50,905 nucleotides of DNA from Desulfocapsaceae bacterium (GCA_028697885.1 JAQVER010000016.1:1-50905), one strand, 5' to 3'. Shown: positions 18,952 through 28,717, numbered from the stretch's first letter. Program-made: numbers and translations. The notes: generated by a model from the sequence alone, not told the origin.

Positions 18952-19542
18952 TCAACAGTTCAACAACTGGGCCAGATGATACACCTGAAGCATTGTCAAG
19001 GCAAGAGGACCAGAATTTTCGATCACAGAATCAGCCTGTAATACTTTTTCCTCAAGAGAGATCTGTGCACTAATGCCGCTTCTGCCCTCCTCAGGACTTA
19101 CCCTGTCACGTCTGACAATACGCTGGACACAACATTCATGCGCGGCATAGACCACAACAACCCAATCAAAATCATTCTGCCAGCCAACCTCGAAAAGCAA
19201 AGGAACCTCAACAATCATTCCAGCCCGGTTCAATCTCTTTTCTGCGGATCGACTGAGTATTTCCTGATGGACAAGGGGATGCAGGATTTGCTCTACACCT
19301 CGCCGCACCTCTGGTTCTGCAAACAAAACCTTACGCAGAACAGTCCTATCAATATTCCCGGTCACATCAAAAAAACGTGAGCCCCATTTTTCCTGGATCC
19401 CCTGCCATCCTGGCATTTGCATTTGCAAGAGATCACGACAGACATGATCAGCGCTCAAAACATCCACCCCCAGCAATCTTCCCAGAAGAACCGCCACGAG
19501 GCTTTTTCCAGCGCCCATGCCACCCGTAACTCCGACAATCAC
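18952..19542 (-). CDS. coaE: Dephospho-CoA kinase
   Basis: CoaE phosphorylates the ribose 3'-hydroxyl of dephospho-CoA, the last step of coenzyme A synthesis. The 196-residue protein starts with the P-loop GVTGGMGAGKS (residues 4-14), followed by DVLSADHVCRDL and the lid segment RIVRRDRVS. The start codon is GTG: it overlaps the rluD stop by four bases (GTGA), with AGGA six bases upstream, indicating translational coupling to rluD. Confidence 0.95.
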   Translation of the reverse strand: MIVGVTGGMGAGKSLVAVLLGRLLGVDVLSADHVCRDLLQMQMPGWQGIQEKWGSRFFDVTGNIDRTVLRKVLFAEPEVRRGVEQILHPLVHQEILSRSAEKRLNRAGMIVEVPLLFEVGWQNDFDWVVVVYAAHECCVQRIVRRDRVSPEEGRSGISAQISLEEKVLQADSVIENSGPLALTMLQVYHLAQLLNC

Positions 19543-20528
19543 AACCGTTCCTGCCCCGCATGTCTTGTTTCATCTGCAAGCTGGTCAATGATCGATGAAA
19601 AATCTGGCCACAGAGGAGCAGAAACATCAAGGTCTTCCCCTGTCACAGGGTGGACAAAACGCAAGTGCGCAGAGTGAAGCAATTGCCTGGGAAATTTTCC
19701 TTTCCCTCGTCCGCTGTTGTAAACTATATCACCCGCAACTGGATGCCCCATGGATGCCATGTGCACCCTGATCTGATGAGTACGTCCGGTCTCGATCTGA
19801 AGCCGGACAAGACTGAATCCGGCAGAGAACTCCTGCAACACCTGCCAGCTGGTTGCTGCGTACCGCCCATCATCTCTGATTGTCATCTTCTGGCGATGCA
19901 CGGGATGCCGGCCAATGGACGCCACAATCCTCCCTGTTTTTTGCTTCAAGACACCATGCAACAAGGCCAGATATTGCTTTTCAATGATTCTGGCTTTAAA
20001 GGCATCAACAAGCTTTCGATGCGTCCCTTCCTCTTTAGCCACCACCATTAGCCCGGAAGTATCTTTATCCAGACGATGCACAATGCCCGGCCTGACCTCG
20101 TCACCACCAATCCCGGCAATGGTATTGCAGTGATAAAGCAGGCCATTCACCAACGTTCCGGAATAATTTCCACTGCCAGGATGCACCACCAGGCCAGGTG
20201 GTTTAGAGAGGATCAAAAGATACGAATCCTCAAAAAGAACATCAAAGGGTATTTCTTCAGGCATCAAATTTATTACTGGAGTCACAAAAAGAGATCCAGC
20301 AATACACTCTCCGGCCTTTAAACAATAACTGCTTTTCCTTTGAAGATTATCAACCTTAATCAATCCGAGACGAACAGATTCAGTTAAAATCGAGCGGGAG
20401 GTCTCAGTGATAGCACGTACCAGAAAGTGATCCAGACGACATCCCGCCTGCTCGGATTTGACATGAAAGATAAATTGAGGCCCTGAAAGAGAAAGATCAG
20501 AAGAAGATTCAGAACTAAAATGACTCAT
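19539..20528 (-). CDS. rluD: Ribosomal large subunit pseudouridine synthase, RluA/RluD family
   Basis: A 329-residue pseudouridine synthase acting on 23S rRNA. The N-terminal S4-like RNA-binding domain (about 22-85, AGCRLDHFLVRAI) is followed by the catalytic domain with HRLDKDTSGLMV, which holds the catalytic Asp, and the RTHQIRVHMASMGHPVAGD motif. RluD is the likely member, but RluC or RluA specificity cannot be excluded by reading alone. The start at 20528 has no strong ribosome site. The stop overlaps the coaE GTG. Confidence 0.92.
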   Translation of the reverse strand: MSHFSSESSSDLSLSGPQFIFHVKSEQAGCRLDHFLVRAITETSRSILTESVRLGLIKVDNLQRKSSYCLKAGECIAGSLFVTPVINLMPEEIPFDVLFEDSYLLILSKPPGLVVHPGSGNYSGTLVNGLLYHCNTIAGIGGDEVRPGIVHRLDKDTSGLMVVAKEEGTHRKLVDAFKARIIEKQYLALLHGVLKQKTGRIVASIGRHPVHRQKMTIRDDGRYAATSWQVLQEFSAGFSLVRLQIETGRTHQIRVHMASMGHPVAGDIVYNSGRGKGKFPRQLLHSAHLRFVHPVTGEDLDVSAPLWPDFSSIIDQLADETRHAGQERL

Positions 20529-20611
20529 GACTGATAGCCATGTAAAAATTTTACTACAAAAAAGAATTCAATGAATGAAAGGCAGCATATGTACAAAACG
20601 ACACACAAGTA

Positions 20612-21094
20612 TCAGGAGAACATCTTTTCAATCTGATCTGCTGTTTTGGCCTCATCCATATCCCGGGCCAGAGAGATTTCTTTTACCAGAAGATTTTTTG
20701 CGGTATCCATCATCTTTCTCTCTCCATAGGAAAGCTCCTTGTCTACGCTGAGAAGAAACAGATCCCGGAGCACTATCGCCACTTCAAAGATGGACCCCGT
20801 CTTGATCTTCTCCATGTAGTCACGGTAGCGTCGGTTCCAGGTCTGCGCACTAATCGAGATATCTCTTTCCCGCAGAATAACCATGACCTTTTCTACCTCA
20901 TTCTTGCCGATAATGGCACGAAGCCCTACATTGTCACTGTTTCCTGTGGGAATCATGATTTTCATATCATTTTCAATGATCTTCATTACATAAAATGAAT
21001 GATCCATCCCCGCAACTGTCTGAGTCTCTATAGACTCAATCACCCCTACACCATGAGCCGGATAAACGGCCATATCGCCTGCAATAAACACCAT
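20612..21094 (-). CDS. CarD/CdnL-family RNA polymerase-binding transcription regulator
   Basis: A 160-residue protein whose N-terminus reads AGDMAVYPAHGVGVIE, the signature of the CarD/CdnL RNA polymerase interaction domain. The C-terminal helical part contains WNRRYRDYMEKI, including the Trp that members use to stabilise the open promoter complex. In mycobacteria and myxobacteria these proteins control rRNA and growth genes. AGGAGG lies immediately upstream of the ATG, with very tight spacing. It sits between pth and rluD in the housekeeping block. Confidence 0.94.
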   Translation of the reverse strand: MVFIAGDMAVYPAHGVGVIESIETQTVAGMDHSFYVMKIIENDMKIMIPTGNSDNVGLRAIIGKNEVEKVMVILRERDISISAQTWNRRYRDYMEKIKTGSIFEVAIVLRDLFLLSVDKELSYGERKMMDTAKNLLVKEISLARDMDEAKTADQIEKMFS

Positions 21095-21355
21095 ATCCTC
21101 CTGGTCAAGATGAATAGTTTGGACAAGAGATCCTTTTTCACTTACAAGGCTCCTCTCATCACCCCTAATAAATGAAGGCCATTAAAAATGACTTTAAGGA
21201 CTCCCCATGCTCCATATTAAAAACTAATTTCTACCAGTCGACAAATCACTGATTCCAGCTACGACAACAATAAAAACATGTTTTATTAGTAACATATTTT
21301 TAAAGATTACGCTCCTCAAAAAAGGTTTTTTCTCTGAAGCGAACCGTAAAAATCA

Positions 21356-21949
21356 CTATTTGATAGTATTTAACAAATTCATTGCCTTGGCTACTCCATC
21401 GCAAACAAGATACTCCAGACCTTTTTCAATAACATCGATCCTCTGTTCCAGTAGTATTTTTTCGTCTGGTGGAAAGGAGGTCAGTACATATTTCTCCACC
21501 GGAACCTCTGCATAAATATTCAATTTCCCTGGCCTGCCAATACCCAGTTTTAATCGTAGGAAATCCTTTGTCCCCAAACATTGGACCAATGAGCGGATAC
21601 CATTATGACCACCAGTTCCACCGCCGGCAACCAATTTAATCCGCCCGGGGGGCATATCCAAATCATCATGCACAACAAGGATCCGACTTGAAGGTATTTT
21701 ATAAAAATCAACATACCTAGCAACAGACTTGCCACTTAAATTCATAAAAGTATCCGGCTTCAGAAGGCATATCCTACTCCCCCATAAAACAAGCTGTGTA
21801 AAATGCGCCTGCCATTTTTCTTGATCAACAGCCGCACCAAACCTCTTAGCAAGCTCATCAATAACCATAAAGCCAGCATTATGCCGCGTTTCAGCATATT
21901 CCCTACCAGGATTCCCCAAGCCGACCACTAAAAAAATGTTTTCACTCAT
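21356..21949 (-). CDS. pth: Peptidyl-tRNA hydrolase
   Basis: Pth releases peptides from prematurely dropped peptidyl-tRNA. From the ATG at 21949 the product has 197 residues and begins MSENIFLVVGLGNPG, matching the family start. The catalytic His is in ETRHNAGFMVID; the DTFMNLSGKSV and VVHDDLDMPPG motifs and the GGGTGGHNGIRS stretch are all present. The frame is open to an ATG at 21991, but that adds an atypical 14-residue leader with no ribosome site. It follows rplY on the same strand, a common pairing. Confidence 0.95.
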   Translation of the reverse strand: MSENIFLVVGLGNPGREYAETRHNAGFMVIDELAKRFGAAVDQEKWQAHFTQLVLWGSRICLLKPDTFMNLSGKSVARYVDFYKIPSSRILVVHDDLDMPPGRIKLVAGGGTGGHNGIRSLVQCLGTKDFLRLKLGIGRPGKLNIYAEVPVEKYVLTSFPPDEKILLEQRIDVIEKGLEYLVCDGVAKAMNLLNTIK

Positions 21950-22058
21950 ACTTTCACATCTAGCCATTGTAAAAAAAATAACACCAAACATGCGATGGCC
22001 GCGTCACAATGAAACAATCAGAAATCCATTAGCTCTTTCGCAACTGCTCATAAAAAAA

Positions 22059-22092
22059 AAATCCGGAGAGAGCTGCAGCTCTTTCCGGATTT
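22059..22092 (-). terminator. Intrinsic terminator downstream of rplY
   Basis: ATCCGGAGAGAGC at 22061-22073 pairs with GCTCTTTCCGGAT at 22078-22090 with one mismatch and loop TGCA. On the minus strand it is followed by a run of ten T. It lies between rplY and pth. Confidence 0.88.
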
Positions 22093-22119
22093 AAAAAATA
22101 CAAATACTTTTGTATTAGA

Positions 22120-22683
22120 TCAAGCTACAGACGGTGCCATAATTGTTACACAAACAGCGTCACCCGTGGTAATCATCTTCAGGTTAGCAGGAAGTTCCAG
22201 CTTGCTGACCAGAAATTCATCACCAATAGCCAAGTCAGTCACATCGACTTCCAACGTATCAGGGATATCAAGAGGATTTCCCTCTACTACCACTTTCCGG
22301 GAAACAACTTCTAAAATGCCACCAACATCAACACCTTTAGCATTCCCGGTCACTACCAGATCAACGGTGAACTGGCGTGGTTTATCCAAAGGAATCTCAT
22401 AAAAATCTGCATGAATCAAGGTATCTCGTACAGGATCCGTCTGCAATTCTTTAATCAGAACATGCCGGGAAGAATCCCCATCGATATTGAGAGTAATCAC
22501 AGCATTGCGGCGACGAATTTTCAATAACTTTTTAACAAGTGGCAGAGTCTCAAGCTGAAGCGCAACAGGATCACGTCCCGTTCCATAAATAACTGCGGGA
22601 GTACTGCCAGCCATCCGCAAGCGCCGCATGGCCCCCTTCCCAAAATCTTTTCTTACTGAAGCGGACATTTCCTGTTGAAGCAT
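22120..22683 (-). CDS. rplY: Ribosomal protein bL25, long Ctc (TL5) form
   Basis: A 187-residue 5S rRNA-binding protein of the 50S subunit. The N-terminal L25 domain (about 1-90) has RKDFGKGAMRRLRMAGSTPAVIYG and LIKELQTDPVRD. The C-terminal TL5/Ctc beta domain includes KGVDVGGILEVVSR and IPDTLEVDVTDL. I place the start at the ATG at 22683 because GGAGGA lies four bases upstream; upstream ATG and GTG codons in the same frame are less well placed. The prs-rplY-pth order is widely conserved. Confidence 0.95.
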   Translation of the reverse strand: MLQQEMSASVRKDFGKGAMRRLRMAGSTPAVIYGTGRDPVALQLETLPLVKKLLKIRRRNAVITLNIDGDSSRHVLIKELQTDPVRDTLIHADFYEIPLDKPRQFTVDLVVTGNAKGVDVGGILEVVSRKVVVEGNPLDIPDTLEVDVTDLAIGDEFLVSKLELPANLKMITTGDAVCVTIMAPSVA

Positions 22684-22788
22684 TTTTTCCTCCATCACGT
22701 TCCTGCATCACCTGCACAAAGCAGACAATTTAAGAACTTATTTATCTAAAAAAACAATAACGCAGACTGTTAATCCAAAGTCATACAA

Positions 22789-23727
22789 TTATACAAAAAG
22801 CGAACTGACCGAGTCCTCATTATGAATACGGTCTATAGCCTCCGCAAGAAGCCCGGACACTGACAACACCTTAATAATATCACAATTCAAGGCGTCTCCA
22901 TACAGAGGTATAGAGTTCGTAACCACCAGAGACTTAATACATGACTTATTCAAACGTTCAATGGCCGGCCCTGACAAAACTGGGTGCGAGCAACAGGCAT
23001 GGACCTCCTTGGCACCATGCTCAAGGAGAGTTGCAGCTCCATTACACAAGGTACCCGCAGTATCAACCATGTCATCAAGAAGAATCGCAACCTTGCCTTT
23101 CACGTCACCAATCACATTCATGGCCTGGCATTCATTGGGTCGATCCCGCCGCTTATCAATAATAGCCAGACCTGCATCAAGACGTTTAGCAAAGGCACGA
23201 GTACGTTCAACGCCGCCAGCATCAGGTGATACCATTATGACATTTTCAAATTTTTCTTTAATATATTTCAATAACACAGGGGCAGCATACAGATGATCAA
23301 CTGGAATATTGAAAAACCCCTGAATCTGGCCGGCATGCAGGTCCATGCATAATACACGACGCACCCCTACTGCCATAAACATTTCAGCGACAACTTTGGC
23401 TGAAATCGGAACCCTGGGAGCGACTTTTCGATCCTGACGGGCATAACCATAATAGGGAACCACTGCGGTTATCCTTCGTGCCGATGCCCGACGAAGGGCG
23501 TCAACCATGATCACCAGCTCCATCAGATGATCATTCACCGGAGTGCAGGTCGGCTGGACGACATAGACATCGTCACCACGAACATTTTCTTTTATCTCAA
23601 CAAATATTTCGCCATCGCTGAATTTCCTTACATCCGCCACAGACAGGGGAATTTTAAGAAAGTCGGCTATCTCGCGAGCCATTTGGGGATGGGCGTTACC
23701 AGAAAATATCTTTAGAGCTTTTGACAT
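22789..23727 (-). CDS. prs: Ribose-phosphate pyrophosphokinase
   Basis: Prs makes PRPP from ribose 5-phosphate and ATP for nucleotide, histidine and tryptophan synthesis. The 312-residue protein has the class I motifs: [53 protein letters not shown] and the PRPP-binding loop [11 protein letters not shown]. Length is typical. No Shine-Dalgarno sequence is visible before the ATG. tRNA-Gln lies 49 bases upstream on the same strand. Confidence 0.97.
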   Translation of the reverse strand: MSKALKIFSGNAHPQMAREIADFLKIPLSVADVRKFSDGEIFVEIKENVRGDDVYVVQPTCTPVNDHLMELVIMVDALRRASARRITAVVPYYGYARQDRKVAPRVPISAKVVAEMFMAVGVRRVLCMDLHAGQIQGFFNIPVDHLYAAPVLLKYIKEKFENVIMVSPDAGGVERTRAFAKRLDAGLAIIDKRRDRPNECQAMNVIGDVKGKVAILLDDMVDTAGTLCNGAATLLEHGAKEVHACCSHPVLSGPAIERLNKSCIKSLVVTNSIPLYGDALNCDIIKVLSVSGLLAEAIDRIHNEDSVSSLFV

Positions 23728-23776
23728 AATATTTTTTACATATTTTTAAGGAGAAAAAATCATCCAACCGCTATTC

Positions 23777-23851
23777 TGGCTGGGGTGGCAGGATTTGAAC
23801 CTACGAATGCCGGGATCAAAACCCGGTGCCTTACCGCTTGGCGACACCCCA
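23777..23851 (-). tRNA. tRNA-Gln (anticodon TTG)
   Basis: The minus strand folds as a 75-base cloverleaf: acceptor stem TGGGGTG, D-arm with AAGCGGTAAGGC, anticodon stem CGGGT around loop TTTTGAT giving anticodon TTG, T-arm with GGTTCAAATCC, and an encoded CCA end. The uncommon T at position 1 is seen in tRNA-Gln. It lies between ispE and prs, and its first base is adjacent to the ispE stop codon. Confidence 0.97.
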
Positions 23852-24733
23852 TCACACAGGTTGAGTCACAAAAACCTTCACGCCCTTTTGTTGTAATCCC
23901 TGAACAGCCTGCCGAACTAGAGGTGACATGGTGCCATTCTCATCCGGAAAAGCCCCAAAAACAGTTGGTCCACTGCCAGACATCAAAGCAAAGGATGCAC
24001 CCGCATTAAGAAGTTTTTGCTTAAGGACCTCTATTTCTGGATAAAAAGAAATAGTTACCCCTTCCAGATCATTATTTCCGGCATAGGGCAAGACATGATT
24101 CAGATTTTTTTGACAATCACACAATTTAGAATCTTTATCTATCATTGTCAACGCATATTTTTCATAAACCCATCGCGTAGACACAGAAAAGCCCGGATTT
24201 ACCAGAACCAGAGTGCAATTTCTCAAGGATTGCACTGCGATCATCTGATCACCTATCCCTTCTGCCCGAACAGCACCATGATCTGTCACAAAAAAAGGAA
24301 CATCTGCCCCTAGTGGCCTGGCCAGCGCGATCAGCTCTGCAGTTGAAAAACCAGCCTTCAATAGCCTGTTCAGACCAATGAGTACCGCCCCGGCATCACT
24401 GCTTCCGCCCCCAAGCCCGGCAGCGACGGGGATATTCTTCTCAAGGGTGATAGCAATTCCCCCTTTGACCCATTCACATGCCGCAAGAAACGCCTCCGCC
24501 GCCCGCCAGACGATATTGGAGCGATCTTCCGGTAAACCGGAGTCAAGACATCGTAAAACAACCCCCGACTCATCAGTCAGCCTTAGTGTTACGACATCAC
24601 AGAGATCCAACTTCTGCATCACGGTTTCGAGGTTGTGATAACCATCAGGGCGTCTCCCCAGAATCCGCAGAGACAGATTCACCTTGGCCGGCGCCCTCAG
24701 CACAAGGGATGTTGCGGAATGTTCTAGCACCAA
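23852..24733 (-). CDS. ispE: 4-diphosphocytidyl-2-C-methyl-D-erythritol kinase
   Basis: IspE phosphorylates CDP-methylerythritol in the MEP route to isoprenoids. The 293-residue GHMP-family protein has the N-terminal signature PAKVNLSLRILGRRPDGYH, the ATP-binding loop PVAAGLGGGSSDAGA and the C-terminal ALMSGSGPTVFG. The start codon is not ATG: TTG at 24733 has GAGG seven bases upstream, and the neighbouring GTG at 24730 is an alternative. The TGA stop is directly adjacent to the tRNA-Gln gene, so the transcript probably runs through both and is processed. Confidence 0.95.
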   Translation of the reverse strand: MVLEHSATSLVLRAPAKVNLSLRILGRRPDGYHNLETVMQKLDLCDVVTLRLTDESGVVLRCLDSGLPEDRSNIVWRAAEAFLAACEWVKGGIAITLEKNIPVAAGLGGGSSDAGAVLIGLNRLLKAGFSTAELIALARPLGADVPFFVTDHGAVRAEGIGDQMIAVQSLRNCTLVLVNPGFSVSTRWVYEKYALTMIDKDSKLCDCQKNLNHVLPYAGNNDLEGVTISFYPEIEVLKQKLLNAGASFALMSGSGPTVFGAFPDENGTMSPLVRQAVQGLQQKGVKVFVTQPV

Positions 24734-24779
24734 TCACTTACCTCAACAAGACATCTGGAACCTGAGAGCCCACAATGAC

Positions 24780-25100
24780 TTATTTTTTAACTGACTTCAC
24801 AAAACGCATCTTAACATCATAGAGAATACCTTTCAGCATCCCCTCTTCCTCAGATGAGAGATTTCCCTTTGTTTTTTCCTGTAAAAGCATCAAGGTGTCA
24901 ATGCCGTGCCGGGCCAGTTCATAATCAACCTGCTTCTTCCCTGTTATCGGATCGGCGATCTCTCCCAGATGATAAAGAACTGACGTGTTCAATGACATGA
25001 TAAAAGCAGGAAAGGTCACATTGGGCATAACACATTTCCCGTGTTGATCGGGAACCTTTCCCTCTCCACAAGGACAACCCTGTTCTTTATGTTCATCCAT
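24780..25100 (-). CDS. DUF1844 family protein
   Basis: A 106-residue cytoplasmic protein of unknown function. The core MPNVTFPAFIMSLNTSVLYHLGEI is the DUF1844 signature, and the C-terminal half is helical (ARHGIDTLMLLQEKT). The N-terminus has a short cysteine cluster, CPCGEGKVPDQHGKC. DUF1844 genes commonly sit beside ispE or serA-type genes in this lineage, as here, but no role is established. GGAG lies about 13 bases before the ATG. Confidence 0.88.
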   Translation of the reverse strand: MDEHKEQGCPCGEGKVPDQHGKCVMPNVTFPAFIMSLNTSVLYHLGEIADPITGKKQVDYELARHGIDTLMLLQEKTKGNLSSEEEGMLKGILYDVKMRFVKSVKK

Positions 25101-25149
25101 AGCAAAAACCCAACTCCTTCAAAATATTGAATCCGGCAGAGACCATTTG

Positions 25150-26745
25150 TTATTTATAATTCACCATCTCCAAAGCAATGGCCCCATCTATATAGTCAAG
25201 GGCCTGCACCTCAGCCAGCAATTCCTTGGAAATCGGGATATTGGTATTAAGGAAAATGACATTCTGCTCACTGGCCTCCTCCCGCCCAACCGTCATCCTA
25301 GAGATATTGACACCGGCCTTGCCCAGGGTGGTACCAAGATCACCGATCACACCGGGAACGTCTTTATTGTAGACCAGAAGCATGGGTCCTGCCGGAAGAG
25401 CTTCCAGGCGGAAGGCGTTCAAGCGGACCAGACGGGGCTCTTTTTTACCAAAAACGGTTCCCACCAGAACATTTTCACCCTCGCTGGATTTGACCTTGAT
25501 GGTCAGGGTATTGGTAAAGTCGTCAGACTGTTCCGTCCTGGATTCGACCACCTTGATCCCCCGATCCTTCGCAATTACCGGGGCGTTCACATAGTTGACT
25601 GCATCCTGGAGGATGGGGGTAAAGAGACCTTTCAGGAAGGCAACGGTGATGGGACTGGTATTCAGATCCGCCAGATCGCCGCCGTATTCAATGCTCACAT
25701 CCTGCACGCTACCTTTGGCAATCTGCATATGCAGGGAACCCAACATCTCACCCAGATTGATATAGGGACCAACCTGAGCCAGCACGTCACCGCTCACCGA
25801 AGGCACATTCACGGCATTGGCAATAACCCCGGTCTTCAGATAATCAGCCACCTGCTCGGCAATGGTCAGGGCCACATTCTCCTGGGCCTCACTGGTGGAG
25901 GCACCGAGATGGGGGGTACAGATAAAATTATTCAGACCCAGCATGGGGCAATTTTCCATATTCGTTGGCTCCACCGCAAAGACGTCAAGGGCCGCGCCCG
26001 CAATCTCGCCATCAACCAACGCCTTGTACAGTGCATCTTCGTCGCAGACCCCGCCGCGCGCGCAGTCGATGAACATGGCGTCTTTCTTCATGTTCTTGAA
26101 AAACTCTGTGGAAAGGACCTTGTCCGTCTCCTTGGTCAGCGGCACATGCACTGTGATATAATCAGAACGTTTGGCAAGCTCTTCCAGACTGACCAGCTCC
26201 ACACCCAGCTTATCCACCAGTTCTTTGGGCATATGGGGATCATAAGCAATAACCTTCATCCGCAAGCCCTGAGCCCTGTTGGCGACGATGGCGCCGATCC
26301 GGCCGATACCGAAAATGCCCAGAGTCTTACCGGTCACCTCACGACCCATGAAACTCTTCTTCTCCCACTTCCCTGCCTTCATTGAGGCAGTGGCCTGGGG
26401 AATATTTCGTGACAGCGACATCATCATGGCAATGGCATGCTCAGCAGCAGTGGTGGCATTACCATCAGGTGCATTCATGACCACTATTCCTTTCTGGCTG
26501 GCCGCCGGAATATCAACATTATCAAGACCGATACCGGCACGCCCCACCACCCGCAGCTTGTCAGCCGCGGCAATGATCTCTGCCGTCACCTTGGTGGCGC
26601 TGCGGATAACCAAGCCATCATAGTTACCGATAATCTTCTTCAATTCTTCCGGGGGAAGACCGGTATTGATATCAACTTCCAGACCGGCATCACGCAGAAT
26701 CTGTGCTCCAGCTGGAGACAGATTGTCACTAATCAGTACTTTCAT
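25150..26745 (-). CDS. serA: D-3-phosphoglycerate dehydrogenase (long form with ACT domain)
   Basis: SerA oxidises 3-phosphoglycerate with NAD+, the first step of serine synthesis. The 531-residue protein is the long type: substrate and NAD-binding domains (GRAGIGLDNVDIPAA, Rossmann GIFGIGRIG, catalytic CARGGVCDEDAL and the His of CTPHLGASTSEAQENVA), an allosteric substrate-binding domain (about 320-450) and a C-terminal ACT domain (KDVPGVIGDLGTTLG), probably giving serine feedback. GAGGAG lies five bases before the ATG. A 412-codon open frame on the opposite strand is a shadow. Confidence 0.97.
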   Translation of the reverse strand: MKVLISDNLSPAGAQILRDAGLEVDINTGLPPEELKKIIGNYDGLVIRSATKVTAEIIAAADKLRVVGRAGIGLDNVDIPAASQKGIVVMNAPDGNATTAAEHAIAMMMSLSRNIPQATASMKAGKWEKKSFMGREVTGKTLGIFGIGRIGAIVANRAQGLRMKVIAYDPHMPKELVDKLGVELVSLEELAKRSDYITVHVPLTKETDKVLSTEFFKNMKKDAMFIDCARGGVCDEDALYKALVDGEIAGAALDVFAVEPTNMENCPMLGLNNFICTPHLGASTSEAQENVALTIAEQVADYLKTGVIANAVNVPSVSGDVLAQVGPYINLGEMLGSLHMQIAKGSVQDVSIEYGGDLADLNTSPITVAFLKGLFTPILQDAVNYVNAPVIAKDRGIKVVESRTEQSDDFTNTLTIKVKSSEGENVLVGTVFGKKEPRLVRLNAFRLEALPAGPMLLVYNKDVPGVIGDLGTTLGKAGVNISRMTVGREEASEQNVIFLNTNIPISKELLAEVQALDYIDGAIALEMVNYK

Positions 26746-27238
26746 TTTAACTCCTCACTAGTAATAATTCGGATCATAATTTTTTAATAGATCAACCCTT
26801 CGCTCACAGCCACCCGAAGTGAGCAGGCACGATCAAATTCATCCCCTTTTTAAGACCGTACCCGGAACCACCATACAAGTATCAATAATTTGCGAATATC
26901 ATGTAAAATTCTCACAAAAAATGAATAATATACAAGTTTCAAGTAAAGACAACAACAAAAATACTCCTTTGTACAAGGAACAAATCCCGACAGTTTATTT
27001 ATTATTCAGAGCATTGTGGGAGCAATCTCAACCTTGGCATTGCTACCAAGGCAAAATCCAATCCCTTTCCATAACTATATTTTCATTCCATCCCCCCGCA
27101 AACACTGTCGAATCTGTATTTTCGTCATCATAACTATTGAACAATAGAGTTGAAAACGATATAAAGATTCCGTATTCATGCTATATTCCACTTTTCAAAT
27201 ATACTGATCCAATCAGCCGATCATTTCAAGGAGTTTTC
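26746..27238. other. Intergenic region between divergent serA and gltX
   Basis: A 493-base AT-rich gap that must hold both promoters. A good sigma-70-like promoter for gltX is at 27137-27165. No amino-acid riboswitch or T-box is recognisable and no coding sequence is supported. Confidence 0.5.
27137..27165 (+). promoter_or_regulatory. Putative sigma-70 promoter of gltX
   Basis: TTGAAC at 27137-27142 and TATAAA at 27160-27165 are separated by 17 bases, close to the consensus. It lies about 75 bases before the gltX start. Confidence 0.5.
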
Positions 27239-28717
27239 ATGACAGAAACACGACTGCGCTTTCCGCCGAGCCCCACCGGTTATCTCCATATCGGTGGAGC
27301 CCGAACCGCTCTCTTCAACTGGCTTTATGCCAAGAAAACAGGAGGCAAACTGATCCTGCGCATTGAAGACACGGACACTGAACGTTCCACACAAGCCTCC
27401 ATTCAGGGCATCCTCGAAGGTCTTGAGTGGCTGGGTATTGACTGGGATGAAGGCCCGTATTTTCAGACGGAATTCAGCGCAGATCATCTGGCCGCAGCCA
27501 ACCGCTTACTAGCTGAGGGCCATGCCTACAAATGTTTCTGCACCAAGGAAGAGCTTGAGGCCAGAAAAGAAGCAGCAATGGCCGCCAAACAGCATATGGG
27601 CTACGATGGCACCTGTCGTAACCTGACCCCGCAACAGGTCGCTGAAAAAGAAAAGGCAGGACTGCCCTATGTCATCCGCTTCAAGGTACCTGAACGCAGC
27701 GGCATGCTTGGTTATGACGACAAGGTACTCGGACGCATTGAACACAGTTACAACGAGGTTGATGACTTTGTCATTGTCCGCTCCAACGGCAAACCCCTCT
27801 ACCTGCTCTGCAATGTGGTGGATGACATCCGTGACCGGATCACCCATGTGCTTCGCGGCCAGGACCACATGACCAACACCACCCGCCAGGTCTTACTTTA
27901 CGAGGCGCTGGGAGCTCCCTTGCCGGTCTTTGCCCATATGCCGCTCACCCTTGACCTGAAAAAAGCCAAGATCTCCAAACGCAGCCATGGCGAAATCGTC
28001 GCCGTGCAATTTTATAAGGAACACGGCTTTATTCCCTGGGCCTTCTGCAACTTTCTGGTCCTGCTGGGATGGTCGCCCGGAGACGACAAAGAGATCTTTT
28101 CCCGCGAGGAACTCATTGAGGCCTTTACCCTGGAGCGGATCAACAAGTCCAACTCCATCTTCAATTACCGCAAGGGGGATGAAAAGTTCTTCACCGACCC
28201 CAAGGCCATTTCCATCAATGAACAATATCTGCGGACCATGGATATAGGAGAGATTGGCAACATGGTCCAGAAGGTCCTGGAAAAAGAAGGGCTATGGGAC
28301 GCATCCTATGCAGGAGAGAGGAAGGAATGGTACCTGCACACCCTGGCTCTGATCCGCGACCGCTTTCACACCCTCAACGATTTTGCCACCCTGGGACGCG
28401 CCTATTTTTCTGATGAGTTCCAGGTTGAGACCAAACCGCTGCAAAAAAACCTGCTCAAATTCCCAGAGCTTCAACAATGGCTGCCCCTGCTCGCCGACCG
28501 TTATCAGGCCCTTGAACACTTCACGGCCGAAGAGACGGAGCGGGTGGCAAAAGAGCTGGCCGAGGAAAAGGGAGTCAAACCGGGTGTCATTGTCAATGGC
28601 ATGCGCACCGTGGTCACTGGGCAACTGGCCGGAGCCTCCATGTATGATATCCTCATGACCCTGGGACGGGAAAAGGTTATGCAGCGGCTTCGTGATGTTG
28701 ACAAGTTCTTTCAATAA
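27239..28717 (+). CDS. gltX: Glutamyl-tRNA synthetase
   Basis: A class I synthetase charging tRNA-Glu. The 492-residue protein starts MTETRLRFPPSPTG, has the HIGH motif as YLHIGGARTALFN, the CFC...YDGTC zinc-type cysteine motif (about 101-125) and the KMSKS equivalent KAKISKRSHG. The start at 27239 is supported by AAGGAG five bases upstream; the frame extends upstream to a TTG without reason to use it. glnS follows on the same strand, so GltX need not make Glu-tRNA-Gln here. Confidence 0.96.
   Translation: MTETRLRFPPSPTGYLHIGGARTALFNWLYAKKTGGKLILRIEDTDTERSTQASIQGILEGLEWLGIDWDEGPYFQTEFSADHLAAANRLLAEGHAYKCFCTKEELEARKEAAMAAKQHMGYDGTCRNLTPQQVAEKEKAGLPYVIRFKVPERSGMLGYDDKVLGRIEHSYNEVDDFVIVRSNGKPLYLLCNVVDDIRDRITHVLRGQDHMTNTTRQVLLYEALGAPLPVFAHMPLTLDLKKAKISKRSHGEIVAVQFYKEHGFIPWAFCNFLVLLGWSPGDDKEIFSREELIEAFTLERINKSNSIFNYRKGDEKFFTDPKAISINEQYLRTMDIGEIGNMVQKVLEKEGLWDASYAGERKEWYLHTLALIRDRFHTLNDFATLGRAYFSDEFQVETKPLQKNLLKFPELQQWLPLLADRYQALEHFTAEETERVAKELAEEKGVKPGVIVNGMRTVVTGQLAGASMYDILMTLGREKVMQRLRDVDKFFQ

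Noticed and set aside
25147..26385. A 412-codon open frame on the plus strand.
   Set aside because: It lies entirely antisense to serA, whose motifs are complete. The translation is rich in His/Gln/Gly with no recognisable domain and no ribosome site; it is a codon-usage shadow.
26746..27238. A T-box or other amino-acid riboswitch before gltX or serA.
   Set aside because: No T-box core or known riboswitch core was recognised; a plain sigma-70-like promoter explains gltX.
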